Numbered from the stretch's first letter, positions 35,195 to 43,948 are shown. The stretch is DNA of 64,000 nucleotides from Clostridium_AD frigoriphilum (GCF_036541405.1 NZ_JAZHFS010000004.1:186001-250000); one strand, 5' to 3'. Numbers and translations are program-made. The notes: generated by a model not told the origin, from the sequence alone.

Positions 35195-35408
35195 AAATTC
35201 TCATGTCCTTTCTTTTCTACCTAATTTTTTAAGATCTTTATGAATACTTCTTTGTTGCATTCCGTATCTTATAGTATTATCTTGATAATTCTATCGTAAT
35301 GTTAACCCCTTTGTTATAGATAATACATTAAAACTATATATTTAAAAATTTGTAATTTCTTGATATACTATTAAGGAAATCTTAATGATTGGTCGATAGG
35401 AGAAAAAA

Positions 35409-35582
35409 ATGAATTTAGAATGGTATTACACCTTTATAGTTATTGCAAAATATGAAAATTATAGAAAAGCAGCAGATGAATTGTTTATAACACAAACTTC
35501 AGTATTTAATCATATAAAGAACTTAGAAAATCTTTTAAAGCTAAAACTTTTTGAAGCAAAAGTGAGAAATATATTTTTTTAA
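35409..35582 (+). pseudogene. Truncated LysR-family regulator (HTH only)
   Basis: ATG at 35409 follows ATAGGAG and opens 57 residues: MNLEWYYTFIVIAKYENYRK, AADELFITQTSVFNHIKNLE, then LKLKLFEAKVRNIFF and a stop. This is the complete LysR helix-turn-helix without its effector domain. In copy A the same gene ends after three codons. It may still bind DNA, but the dimerisation and ligand parts are missing. Confidence 0.8.
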
Positions 35583-35705
35583 GAATTATTTACTCAATTC
35601 ATTAAAAATGAGCAAAATTAACATGCTAAGGTGAAAATTATTTATGGGATTTTTAATGTTTTTTTATGTAATATACCTAATACTTTAGGAAGGGGTCTTA
35701 TAAAA

Positions 35706-36191
35706 ATGAAAAAAAGAAGTATTTTTATTATCATATACTTAATAGGCATACTACTCTTAGGAAGAGTAGTATATAGAATTTATTTCCCTAATATTGATTC
35801 AAATAATTATTTATCAAGTAATGATAAATTATCTGAAAAAAGTTTTGAATATAACGGAAATGAGAAAAGTGGTGAGAATACCGAAAGTTTCGACTTTGGA
35901 AATTTTAATGGCAAATGGTCTTTAATGGAGTTCACATCAATCAAAGGTAATAAGATAACTATTAATGATAATACAAAAATTAGTAAAGGTAAATTTTATA
36001 TTGTGATTTTAGATTCAGAATATAAAATTATAACAAAAAAAAATGAGCTAAGTAATAATGGAAATCTAAATTTCACTACACCTAAAGATGGAAAATATTC
36101 TATTAGAATTGTCGGAGAAAAGGCAAGTGGTACTTTCAACATAAGCACCAGCAGTAATATAAAGCTTTCTCATATAGATTTATTTGATTAA
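35706..36191 (+). CDS. Membrane-anchored secreted protein of unknown function
   Basis: ATG at 35706 follows GGAAGGGG. The 161-aa product has a basic start (MKKR), one helix (5-24) and an extracellular part: a Ser/Asn/Glu-rich linker (30-65), then a beta-rich domain (GKWSLMEFTSIKGNKITI ... DGKYSIRIVGEKASGTFNIS) that looks like a small sandwich fold. No family was recognised. It lies between the LysR stub and a MerR remnant, so it probably belonged to the ancestral duplicated segment and was lost from copy A. Confidence 0.6.
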   Translation: MKKRSIFIIIYLIGILLLGRVVYRIYFPNIDSNNYLSSNDKLSEKSFEYNGNEKSGENTESFDFGNFNGKWSLMEFTSIKGNKITINDNTKISKGKFYIVILDSEYKIITKKNELSNNGNLNFTTPKDGKYSIRIVGEKASGTFNISTSSNIKLSHIDLFD

Positions 36192-36269
36192 TTATCAAGA
36201 TATATAAATTCTATATACCCTAAATAAACCACACCCCGAAGCTCAAACATTTTTTTAAAAGTATGTAGA

Positions 36270-36320
36270 CTATAAATGCAACAAAGGTCCTGCCCCTTTA
36301 TAAGAATTAATTTTGTCATT
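36270..36320 (-). pseudogene. 3' tail of a MerR-family gene
   Basis: Read on the minus strand: NDKINSYKGAGPLLHL, then stop. NDKIN-YKG is also the end of the MerR at 15904-16263, so this is the other copy of that gene's tail. It shows what the original C terminus looked like. Confidence 0.6.
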
Positions 36321-36360
36321 TATGTGTTACATTCACTTTATTTTCAAGTAAAATTAAAAA

Positions 36361-36585
36361 CTATTCTTCTTTTATTTGTTTCATGTAGTTTTTATTTCCA
36401 CAAGAAGGACATCTCAATTTATGTTTATAAAAATTTGGCACAGTAGTGGTAGTAGACATTTTTATTGGTGACACCTTAAATCTGTTATTACAACTAGGGC
36501 AAATAAAATAATATTTTTTAGCCATTGGTTTCAAAAAAACAATATAAATTACAATTGCTGATGTTATAATAATTAAAAATCTCAT
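36361..36585 (-). CDS. Membrane-anchored zinc-ribbon protein
   Basis: This 74-aa protein has an N-terminal helix (3-20) followed by two CPSC knuckles (FICPSCNNRF and LRCPSCGNKN), a four-cysteine zinc ribbon on the cytoplasmic side. Such small proteins are common and mostly uncharacterised; a role in binding nucleic acid or protein partners at the membrane is possible. The ribosome site is AGGAAAAAGG, moderately good. Confidence 0.65.
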   Translation of the reverse strand: MRFLIIITSAIVIYIVFLKPMAKKYYFICPSCNNRFKVSPIKMSTTTTVPNFYKHKLRCPSCGNKNYMKQIKEE

Positions 36586-36809
36586 TATACCTTTTTCCTT
36601 CTTTCATATAAATTAAAATAATTTAATGATTTTATATATTCATTATCATTAAGTATGTCATTCTCCTTTAAAGTATCAAGCGTGAGGTTAAATATAATAG
36701 TAAAGAATGACCAATAGAATCAAACTGAAAGCAACTCACTTACCCTTGTGTTACTTTCGGAATATCAATATACGCTTAATATTAAACCCCTATCCTTATT
36801 AAATATGGG

Positions 36810-36873
36810 AGTTACTTGCGACGGAATATATGAACATTCTCTCATAATTACAGTTCTAATATACTTTACTATT
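36810..36873 (+). repeat. Dispersed 60-bp repeat, copy 1 (partner 49567-49632)
   Basis: CGAC.GAATATATGAA.ATTCT then TAATTACAGTTCTAATATAC and TTT..TATTT recur at 49567-49632 with about 90% identity. Both copies lie in gaps between decayed genes. It contains a GAATATATGAA...TTC imperfect dyad. Confidence 0.65.
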
Positions 36874-37036
36874 TTTCTTTTTTTTTCTGGATAAACCCCT
36901 GTGCAATAAATGTAAAACTTAAACATATAAATATAATTCCTTGTACTTTATTATTGGAAATAAAATATATTATTGATGCAATTGCAAATAAGATTCCGGA
37001 AAAAAAGTTTAAGTTACTGGCATTAAATTTTATCAT
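36869..37036 (-). CDS. Small two-helix membrane protein
   Basis: ATG at 37036 follows AAGGGGGG. The 55-aa product has two helices (10-27 and 31-47) and a lysine tail (FIQKKKEK). A longer in-frame extension has no ribosome site. No family recognised. Confidence 0.5.
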   Translation of the reverse strand: MIKFNASNLNFFSGILFAIASIIYFISNNKVQGIIFICLSFTFIAQGFIQKKKEK

Positions 37037-37098
37037 ATAATAGTATCCCCCCTTAAAATTTTTAGAATGTACAATATAAGAAAGATAACTCATATAAT

Positions 37099-37349
37099 AT
37101 GAATTACATAGACAAAAACCTTTTTCATAATACCCCAAAGCCCATAAAAAATTATATCCGCCACATTAGTGAATTTGCTAAATACTACAACAAATCACCA
37201 AAATTTTTAAGAGAAAAAGAAATACGTGAATATCTTCATTATTGTATCATGAAAAAGAAATTAAGTAAAAGTACAGTTAATTATACTAATTCAGGTCTAA
37301 GTTTTTTTGCTAAAATGCTTAATAGTCTCAATGTGAATGTAAGAGATCT
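37099..37349 (+). pseudogene. N-terminal stub of a tyrosine recombinase/integrase
   Basis: About 83 codons encode a SAM-like core-binding domain of phage-type integrases (ISEFAKYYNKSPKFLREKEI, then EYLHYCIMKKKLSKSTVNYT). No catalytic domain follows: at 37350 the sequence switches into the antisense of a MerR gene. It is the only mobile-element protein trace in the window and may mark the edge of a lost element. No good ribosome site before ATG. Confidence 0.65.
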
Positions 37350-37526
37350 TTTTATAGCAACTTGGCGTGGATTTCCTATCATAATATATCCATTTTCCTC
37401 AGCTCTTATATTGTTCTCAATTTCTTCACCTTTGACTTTTAAAATATCTTCTAGCCTTTTCTCAGATTTTTCTTTCATAAAAGCTGCTATATCAGCTACT
37501 TTGAAGCTCATGTCTCTCAATGACAT
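37350..37526 (-). pseudogene. MerR-GyrI regulator remnant with internal deletion
   Basis: Residues match the MerR-GyrI protein at 40418-41227: MSLRDMSFKVADIAAFMKEK ... VKGEEIENNIRAEE, then a jump of about 140 residues to NGYIMIGNPRQVAIK. The winged helix and most of the effector domain are missing. The similarity to the intact gene 3 kb away points to a local duplication. Confidence 0.8.
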
Positions 37527-37539
37527 TACTAATGTTTAA

Positions 37540-38125
37540 TCCGATTTCATTACTTGCGTACACTTGAATTTTCTGTTTTAGGGAGTACTATTATTAATAC
37601 TAGATGTTGATGTTACCACAATTCTTATGTTAATATTCAGTAGTCAATATTCGTTAGTCTATTGAAATTATTGTCAATTTTCGATGTATATGATATTATT
37701 GTAAAAAAATATATTGACTTAGCAAACAAAATTGATACTGTAAATGAGAATTAACAATAACCTAAGTATAATACAACTTAAGAAGGGTTGCTATATATGT
37801 TTCAGCAAGCAGATAGAATGAATGTGAATACCTATATTCTTTATTCTTTTGTGCTTATAAAAAATTCTTATCCATCGCATTTTCATTAAAATAGCGAATT
37901 TAAAATTGATTTATTAATTAAAAATTTATGAGCAGTTATTTGGGAAAGTGGAAATACTGTATCACAAGTAAGATCCTAAATATTTTTATTATGAAAATTA
38001 ACTAATGGTTAATTTTTATGAATAAAAGATGAAAATGCTTCAATTGTTTAAGTTATATAGCTTTGATATAATTTAATTAGCTAAGTCCTAGGTTAATTAA
38101 ATGAACAAATGGAGGAGTTAATTTT
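37540..38125. other. Non-coding gap ending in a promoter for the Xre-TPR gene
   Basis: No coding frame recognised. TTGTTT (38044-38049) and TATAAT (38067-38072) with a 17-bp spacer form a promoter for the gene at 38126; GGAGGAG follows. The rest is plain AT-rich sequence. Confidence 0.55.
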
Positions 38126-39157
38126 ATGAAAATAAGTGAGGTTATTAGAAATTATAGAAAAAAGGAAAGTCTTACTCAAGAGCAAGTTGCTAATTATTTA
38201 AATATAAGTGCGCCAGCAGTAAATAAATGGGAAAGCGGAATATCATGCCCAGATATAGCACTGTTAGCACCTCTAGCACGTGTTTTAAAAATTGATGTTA
38301 ATACTTTATTAGCATTCAATGAGGAATTAACAGATGTAGAAGTAAAAAAGCTTACAAAAGAGGTAGGTGAAATGGCATCAAAAGAGGGACTCCAAAAGGC
38401 TTTTGAAAAGGCCAGTGATTTAATTAAAAAATATCCAAATTGTGATGAGTTGATATATTGGATATCAGTAGTATTAAGGATATATTTATTAGGGCCTCAA
38501 ATTGAGGAAAAGGATAAATATGAAAGAAAAATCATTGTTTGGCTTGAATTTGTAGCAACAAGTAGTAAAGAAAAGACAGCTTCTATGGCAAAATTAGAAT
38601 TATCAGCAATGTATAGGGCTAAAAAAGAGTATAAAAAAGCCCAAGAATTATTAGATAAAATTCCAGAAGTAGAGGTGGATAAAAAAATTCAACAGGCATT
38701 ATTATATGAAAGTAGCGGAAAAATCGATGAGGCTTATGGCGCCTATGAAGGTATATTAAGGAAAAGTGCTCATGAAACATTTACTGCGTTATCACTAATA
38801 ATACGGATGTTATTCAAAGAAAAGAAGTTTAATGAGGCAGAAGAATACATAGATCGTGCTAAAAAGGTTGCTGATGCATTTGATTTAGGAGCATACCATA
38901 AATATTCATTAGATTTATGGTATGCAAAGGAAAAACAGGATAAAGAAAAGGCTATTGAAATGATTATAAATATGGTAAATGAAGCAAGTAGCATAGATGG
39001 TTCTATGAATTCAAAACTTTATAAGCATATAAAAATTAATGTTAATAGCAGTTGGGACAAAGATAGATATGAAAAAGCAGTAAAAGGATCATTTAAAAAA
39101 GATAAAACTCTTGATTTCGTCAAAGATGATCCTAGGATAAAAATTCTGTTGGAATAA
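38126..39157 (+). CDS. Xre-family regulator with TPR domain (paralogue 1)
   Basis: This 343-aa protein starts with an HTH_3 domain (IRNYRKKESLTQEQVANYLN, AVNKWESGISCPDIALLAPL) and continues with helical tetratricopeptide-like repeats (about 95-340; for example YKKAQELLDKIPEVEVDKKI). It is a soluble one-component regulator; the TPR part probably binds a partner protein or peptide. It resembles RRNPP quorum regulators in layout, but no signal-peptide gene was found next to it. Paralogue 2 is at 41882. Confidence 0.85.
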   Translation: MKISEVIRNYRKKESLTQEQVANYLNISAPAVNKWESGISCPDIALLAPLARVLKIDVNTLLAFNEELTDVEVKKLTKEVGEMASKEGLQKAFEKASDLIKKYPNCDELIYWISVVLRIYLLGPQIEEKDKYERKIIVWLEFVATSSKEKTASMAKLELSAMYRAKKEYKKAQELLDKIPEVEVDKKIQQALLYESSGKIDEAYGAYEGILRKSAHETFTALSLIIRMLFKEKKFNEAEEYIDRAKKVADAFDLGAYHKYSLDLWYAKEKQDKEKAIEMIINMVNEASSIDGSMNSKLYKHIKINVNSSWDKDRYEKAVKGSFKKDKTLDFVKDDPRIKILLE

Positions 39158-39230
39158 CACTAAAGGATAGTTTATTTAGTTATCATTTTAAAGAGTAATT
39201 TACTTAATACTATTTGTTTTGTAAAACCTA

Positions 39231-39261
39231 TTGACTATCACGTTACGTCATAGTGTATATT
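39231..39261 (+). promoter_or_regulatory. MerR-type promoter (19-bp spacer) before the metalloprotease
   Basis: TTGACT (39231-39236) and TATATT (39256-39261) are 19 bp apart. The spacer starts ATCAC, similar to CTCAC in the promoter of the MerR-GyrI gene (41271-41301). This suggests control of the DUF2268 gene by that regulator or its relatives. Confidence 0.7.
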
Positions 39262-39284
39262 AAGCTTACAAAGGGGATGGTAAG

Positions 39285-40205
39285 ATGAATATTACACTAA
39301 TACGTTCAGATAAAATTTATAAAAAAATGATGAATTCACTAAAGGAAAAACGAGATGATATTTATCGCTATGAAATGATGAGGCCTTTTGAATTTAAGTG
39401 GTCTTGCATTAATGTGCCTATAAACTCATCACAAAAAGGTGGATATGATGTAGTTATGGCAAGTAATATGTTTGGATATTTGCCACCATCAGAGGTAGAT
39501 GATAAACAAAATAAAAACATCGAGATGATTTCAGACCAAAATTTATGGCGTACTTGTGAAAATACAATTAAAAATTCCTTAGAATGTTTTACGAAAGTTG
39601 GGTATGAGTTGCCTGTAAAAGATTATCTGTTTTCAATTTTACTTGGTAATCCTCAAAGCCCATATATGTCTATGAATGATGGTTATTGCGGTGATGGAGG
39701 TATCCCAGGATATATTTTTATATCCCTCGTTCCAAATGAGCATACACTTAAAAGACTTCCTGTAGCCTTAGCTCATGAATGTAATCATAATGTGCGTTTT
39801 CAATTTGAAAAATGGAAAAATAATATTACTTTAGCAGAGATGATGATTAGTGAGGGACTCGCTGAAAACTTTGCTACCTCAATATTTGGTGATGATATGA
39901 TTGGACCTTGGGTAAGTAAAACTGATATAGAAACTCTTAATAATTATATCAAGCCAATTATCAAAGATGGCTTAAATGCAACAGGGTTTGATAACATTAC
40001 AGCGTATCTTTATGGTGATGAAATGGCACAGTTACGAGGCTATTTCCCTGTAGGACTTCCATATTGTGCAGGATATGCTTGTGGTTATCATATGGTTAAG
40101 CATTATCTAAAAAAGACAGGAAAATCAATTGTAGAAGCTACTTTAACACCTACAAGTGAAATTATGAATGAAATAGAGGATTTTTGGGATGAAGACTCAA
40201 TTTAA
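39285..40205 (+). CDS. DUF2268-type putative zinc metalloprotease
   Basis: This 306-aa cytoplasmic protein has the zincin-like motif HECNH (164-168, Glu165 catalytic) and GLAENFATSI (191-200), where the Glu would be the third ligand. This matches the DUF2268 (YjaZ-like) pattern of predicted Zn proteases. CGDGGIPGYIFISLVP precedes it. No signal peptide. A 19-bp-spacer promoter drives it. The substrate is unknown. AAGGGGATG lies before ATG. Confidence 0.82.
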   Translation: MNITLIRSDKIYKKMMNSLKEKRDDIYRYEMMRPFEFKWSCINVPINSSQKGGYDVVMASNMFGYLPPSEVDDKQNKNIEMISDQNLWRTCENTIKNSLECFTKVGYELPVKDYLFSILLGNPQSPYMSMNDGYCGDGGIPGYIFISLVPNEHTLKRLPVALAHECNHNVRFQFEKWKNNITLAEMMISEGLAENFATSIFGDDMIGPWVSKTDIETLNNYIKPIIKDGLNATGFDNITAYLYGDEMAQLRGYFPVGLPYCAGYACGYHMVKHYLKKTGKSIVEATLTPTSEIMNEIEDFWDEDSI

Positions 40206-40214
40206 AAAGACCTA

Positions 40215-40245
40215 TTGACACTCCCTTTAGAGGATACTGTAATCT
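40215..40245 (+). promoter_or_regulatory. MerR-type promoter left before a MerR stub
   Basis: TTGACA (40215-40220) and TAATCT (40240-40245) with a 19-bp spacer that contains the inexact dyad CTCCCTTTAGAGGATAC. The gene behind it is destroyed after 17 codons. Confidence 0.6.
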
Positions 40246-40272
40246 TAATTTACAAGGAAAGGAGATGTGAAT

Positions 40273-40362
40273 ATGTTCCGAATAGGCGAATTTTCCAAAC
40301 TTACTAAAACTACAGTAAAAGTGTTATTATTGTTTTGGCTCCTTCTTTCATTTATAATGTAA
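40273..40362 (+). pseudogene. MerR-family regulator stub
   Basis: AAAGGAG precedes ATG at 40273. The first 17 residues (MFRIGEFSKLTKTTVKV) are the start of a MerR winged helix, nearly the same as MFKIGDFSKLTRVSVRM of the gene at 41227. The frame then runs into unrelated hydrophobic codons and stops. A deletion removed the rest. Confidence 0.8.
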
Positions 40363-40406
40363 AAAGCTATGAAATTAAGAGATTAATCTTAAATTTCATA
40401 GCTTTT
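40361..40406. terminator. Bidirectional terminator
   Basis: AAAAGCTATGAAATT pairs with AATTTCATAGCTTTT, with A and T tracts at the ends. It separates the stub from the convergent MerR-GyrI gene. Confidence 0.8.
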
Positions 40407-40417
40407 AATTGCATTTT

Positions 40418-41227
40418 TTACTTTTTTACTGGTATCTGGATTTCGCTCAAGTAATCCTCTGTCCTTTTTTCATTGCAAGGCCCTTTTATAGCAACTTGAC
40501 GTGGATTTCCTATCATAATATATCCATTTTCCTCAATCCAATTTGCTAAGAAATTATATGCTTCTGCTACATTTGAATAATCTCCTGGAACTAATATGAT
40601 AGCAGCTTGATCCACTGCCTCAGTTTCCTTGAATGTAAATCCGTCTTCGTCCTTCATTAGATTATCAACACCCACTACTACCTCTGCATCAACTTCACCT
40701 TCTTTATAACCTGCATCGTGATAGGTAGAATAAGATATATTATTGCAGTGAATATTTTTTTTCATTATGTATTCACCCAATCTTATCCAAAGCAATCCTT
40801 CTGCTTCATAAGTTGGTATAACATTCCTTAAAGAAATAACCTTATAGCTTGGTAGTGATTTTAATGTAACATTATAACTCATACTAACCCTCTCCTTTTT
40901 CATATCCTTAATGGCAGAGTTGATTTTTTTAAGTCTTATTTCCTCAGCTCTTATATTGTTCTCAATTTCTTCACCTTTGACTTTTAAAATATATTCTAGC
41001 TTTTCCTCAGATTTTTCTTTCATAAACACTGCTATATCAGCTACGTTAAAGCTCATGTCTCTTAATGACATTACTAGGTTAATGTCAGAAATCTGTTTTG
41101 CCGAATAATATCTATATCCTGTGAAGTCATCAATTTTAGCAGGCTTAAAAAGTCCAACTTCATCATAATACCGGAGCATGCGGACGGACACTCTGGTCAA
41201 CTTGGAAAAATCTCCAATCTTGAACAT
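40418..41227 (-). CDS. MerR-family regulator with GyrI-like effector domain
   Basis: ATG at 41227 after AGAGGAG gives 269 residues. The N-terminal MerR domain (FKIGDFSKLTRVSVRMLRYY, GYRYYSAKQISDINLVMSLR) is followed by a coiled coil (about 80-120) and a GyrI/BltR-like drug-binding domain (SLPSYKVISLRNVIPTYEAE ... AIILVPGDYSNVAEAYNFL). Such proteins sense hydrophobic drugs and untwist 19-bp-spacer promoters. Its own promoter has that spacing, as does the metalloprotease promoter next door. Confidence 0.9.
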   Translation of the reverse strand: MFKIGDFSKLTRVSVRMLRYYDEVGLFKPAKIDDFTGYRYYSAKQISDINLVMSLRDMSFNVADIAVFMKEKSEEKLEYILKVKGEEIENNIRAEEIRLKKINSAIKDMKKERVSMSYNVTLKSLPSYKVISLRNVIPTYEAEGLLWIRLGEYIMKKNIHCNNISYSTYHDAGYKEGEVDAEVVVGVDNLMKDEDGFTFKETEAVDQAAIILVPGDYSNVAEAYNFLANWIEENGYIMIGNPRQVAIKGPCNEKRTEDYLSEIQIPVKK

Positions 41228-41270
41228 AAAATCAACTCCTCTAAATTGCTGCCATTCGAATGACATCTTT

Positions 41271-41301
41271 ATAATAATGCCTAACACCATGTGAGAGTCA
41301 A
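41271..41301 (-). promoter_or_regulatory. MerR-type promoter (19-bp spacer) of the MerR-GyrI gene
   Basis: On the minus strand TTGACT (41296-41301) and TATTAT (41271-41276) are 19 bp apart; the spacer begins CTCAC. Autoregulation is likely. Confidence 0.7.
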
Positions 41302-41881
41302 TATTAAATTTAATTTGTAGTATATATCACCAATTAATACATATCAATTCTTGTTCATTTTTGTAATTTATTTAGGAGTCGGGTATCATTTAACTATAGA
41401 TTTTTGAGACCCTTACAAGTAATGAAATATAACATGGATATATATGGTAAAATAAAGTATAGAAGTTGTATCACAATTATAAAATATTACATCTCAATGG
41501 CAGGGATATTGTTCATTACTATGTTAAAGATTAGGGGACTATAGTTTGATATTAGCGCTAAAAAAATACGAAAAAAGAAAAACTCAATATAATCTATTAC
41601 TTAATAAAAAGGTGATTTTCATAATACATTCTTCCTAATACTATCATAAAGTCCTTGTTAATGCTAAAGCGTGAGAAACATTAGAGTATGTCATGAGTTT
41701 TTCTATGATATAACACGAACTTTATTAATTGATATATTCCTTAACGTTTGATGTGCTTCTGTATTGAATAGCATTCAATTTTTATTAACCTTATTATGAT
41801 TTAGCCTCCATTGTATAGATTTTTGAACTAACTTATAATAAAATCATCAAAAGATTTTAAATTTAACAAATGGAGGTTTAT
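41302..41881. other. Non-coding gap ending in a promoter for the second Xre-TPR gene
   Basis: TTGTAT (41811-41816) and TATAAT (41834-41839) with a 17-bp spacer, then AAATGGAGG, drive the gene at 41882. The layout is like that before paralogue 1. The remaining 500 bp show no gene, hairpin or repeat that I can support. Confidence 0.55.
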
Positions 41882-42955
41882 ATGAAAAATCTAAATATTG
41901 GTGATACAATATTGCGTTGTAGAAAAGAAAAAGGCATTACTCAAGAGCAACTATCAAATATGGTAGGGGTTTCGGCTGGTGCTGTTTGTAAATGGGAAAC
42001 TGAAAAATCATTTCCAGATATTGAACTACTTGCACCGCTTGCACGTGCATTAAATATTTCATTAGATGAACTATTGTCTTTTAATTCTAAACTGTTAGAA
42101 GATGATGTTATTAACATTAAGAAAAAATTGACAGAAGTATTTATACAAGAAGGCTATGACGCAGGATACGAAAAGTGCAAAGGACTTTTAAATGAATACC
42201 CTAATAGCGTGTATCTCAAGTTGACAATTGCTGAACTTATACAAATGTATTCAATGATGCACGCAGATAAGTCCGAGAAGCTCTTTGAATCAAGAATGGA
42301 ATGTGCTCTTAAATTATTAGAGCAAATTGTAACAAGCAAAGATGCTAAATATATGTCCCAAGCTCTATTTGCTATTGCCAGTATTCAAATGATGTTAGAA
42401 AACTATGATGAAAGCGAAAAAGCATTAAAAGAACTTTCAACCTCATCATCTATAGACCCTATGACAATTTACCCAATGCTTTTACAACGACAAGGGAAAA
42501 ATGATGAAGCTAAAGTCCAATGTGAAAATATGCTTTTATCGCATATAATTCAAAGTACTTCAATGCTTACTACTATAGCGAATATATCTATTAGTACTGA
42601 AAAATATGAAAATGCACAAATATATATAGATGCTATTCGTAAAATACAAAGCTTATTTAATGTAGGGTTGCATTTAGGTGACTATAGTCTTTGCAAGTTA
42701 TATATTAAAAAGCGACAATTAGATTCCGCGGCAAAATATTTTAAAATTTATGTTGAAGGTGTGATTTCTACCGAATACGATTATAGTAATAATAAATTTT
42801 TCAAAGATATTCAATTAGAGGTAGCTGCAGAAGGCCAAAAATCCGTAAGAAAGAAAATGTACCAATCATATATAGATGATTCCGCATTAAACGTTTTAAC
42901 AGGATTGAAAGATTATGAGGAAGGTATTAGGCTGCTAAAAGCTAATCTTTATTAA
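41882..42955 (+). CDS. Xre-family regulator with TPR domain (paralogue 2)
   Basis: ATG at 41882 is preferred to one 12 bp upstream, which is part of the ATGGAGG ribosome site. The 357-aa protein has an HTH_3 domain (ILRCRKEKGITQEQLSNMVG, AVCKWETEKSFPDIELLAPL) nearly parallel to paralogue 1 (SFPDIELLAPLARALNIS versus SCPDIALLAPLARVLKID) and a TPR-like helical body. It probably arose by duplication; the two flank the metalloprotease and MerR genes. Confidence 0.85.
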   Translation: MKNLNIGDTILRCRKEKGITQEQLSNMVGVSAGAVCKWETEKSFPDIELLAPLARALNISLDELLSFNSKLLEDDVINIKKKLTEVFIQEGYDAGYEKCKGLLNEYPNSVYLKLTIAELIQMYSMMHADKSEKLFESRMECALKLLEQIVTSKDAKYMSQALFAIASIQMMLENYDESEKALKELSTSSSIDPMTIYPMLLQRQGKNDEAKVQCENMLLSHIIQSTSMLTTIANISISTEKYENAQIYIDAIRKIQSLFNVGLHLGDYSLCKLYIKKRQLDSAAKYFKIYVEGVISTEYDYSNNKFFKDIQLEVAAEGQKSVRKKMYQSYIDDSALNVLTGLKDYEEGIRLLKANLY

Positions 42956-42971
42956 GTATAAATATGTTAAT

Positions 42972-42994
42972 ATTTATAGTAAATATGGTATTAT
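42972..42994 (+). promoter_or_regulatory. Recurring extended -10 promoter before the AraC-GyrI gene
   Basis: TTTATAGTAAATATGGTAT is followed by -10 TATTAT (42989-42994) and then TGAATAA, matching TTTATGGTAATTATGGTAT and TGAATAA before the LytTR gene at 59221 in 23 of about 29 positions. Confidence 0.55.
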
Positions 42995-43090
42995 TGAATA
43001 ATATTTCATATAAGACAAAACATAACACAAAAAGTCGGGAACAACCGCTTGAAAAGAGATACGATATATTTACAGATAGGGGGGATGATT

Positions 43091-43948
43091 ATGGGGTGGG
43101 TTGAAGAAATCGGCGAAGCTATCAACTATATTGAGGAGAATATCACTGAGGAAATCGCAATAAAAAATATTGCAGAAAAAGTACTTATGTCTCCGTTCTA
43201 TTTCCAAAAAGGCTTTGCAATGCTTTGTGGTTTTACGGTGGGAGAGTACATCAGACAACGCAGGCTTACCCTTGCCGGCAGTGAGCTTGTTTCTGCTGAT
43301 GAAAAAGTCATTGATATTGCACTGAAATATGGCTACGCCTCACCAGATAGTTTCACAAAAGCTTTTACTCGATTCCATGGTGTCACACCTACTGCTGTTC
43401 GAAAAGATGGAGCAATGATTAAATCATTTGCTCCGCTGAAAATCAAATTTTCATTGGAGGGTGGTTATATTATGGATTACAAAATTGTTAACAAAGATTC
43501 GTTTACTGTCATAGGCGTATCAAAGGTATTTAAATATGATAGTGCAACTACAGAAATTCCACAGTTTTGGACAGATCATTATCAAACAGGAAAAGGGAAA
43601 TTTGTATGCGGAATGTACGGAGTATGCATAGATGATAGCATGGGTTCAGATGAGTTCGAATATTTGATTGCAGACAATTATAATCCGTCCATAGAAACAT
43701 CTAATGGTTTTGTTACAAAGATTATTCCTAAACACACGTGGGCTGTTTTTGCTTGCAAAGGCCCAATGCCGAAAACTCTGCAAGATGTGAACAGAAAAAT
43801 CTTCTCAGAATGGCTGCCTAATTGCAGTGATTATGAAATTGCAGCAGGTTATAATATAGAAATGTACACCAATACGGCTGATTATCCGCAAGGTAATCAA
43901 GATGAAAACTACTACAGCGAAATTTGGATTCCTGTTAAGAAAAAATAA
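43091..43948 (+). CDS. AraC-family regulator with GyrI-like effector domain
   Basis: ATG at 43091 follows AGGGGGGATG. The 285-aa protein has a double AraC helix-turn-helix at its N terminus (IKNIAEKVLMSPFYFQKGFA, VIDIALKYGYASPDSFTKAF) and a GyrI-like domain (about 130-283; FTVIGVSKVFKYDSATTEIP, IPKHTWAVFACKGPMP). This Rob/SoxS-like layout senses small hydrophobic ligands. Codon use is GC-richer (about 40%) than its neighbours, like the broken relative at 26016, so both may be imported. Confidence 0.9.
   Translation: MGWVEEIGEAINYIEENITEEIAIKNIAEKVLMSPFYFQKGFAMLCGFTVGEYIRQRRLTLAGSELVSADEKVIDIALKYGYASPDSFTKAFTRFHGVTPTAVRKDGAMIKSFAPLKIKFSLEGGYIMDYKIVNKDSFTVIGVSKVFKYDSATTEIPQFWTDHYQTGKGKFVCGMYGVCIDDSMGSDEFEYLIADNYNPSIETSNGFVTKIIPKHTWAVFACKGPMPKTLQDVNRKIFSEWLPNCSDYEIAAGYNIEMYTNTADYPQGNQDENYYSEIWIPVKKK

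Larger units (their letters stand above)
34787..35443. repeat. Segmental duplication, copy B (partner 14636-15930)
   Basis: It holds, in order, an MFS tail, a shortened PEBP gene, an intact-looking divergent intergenic region and the start of LysR, all matching copy A. The intergenic part (35195-35410) is about 90% identical by eye to 15689-15900, including the stretch before LysR (TTGGTCGATAGGAGAAAAAA). Confidence 0.85.

Noticed and set aside
38126..42955. RRNPP quorum-sensing receptor with peptide gene
   Set aside because: HTH plus TPR layout fits, but no short secreted peptide frame with ribosome site was found after either gene.
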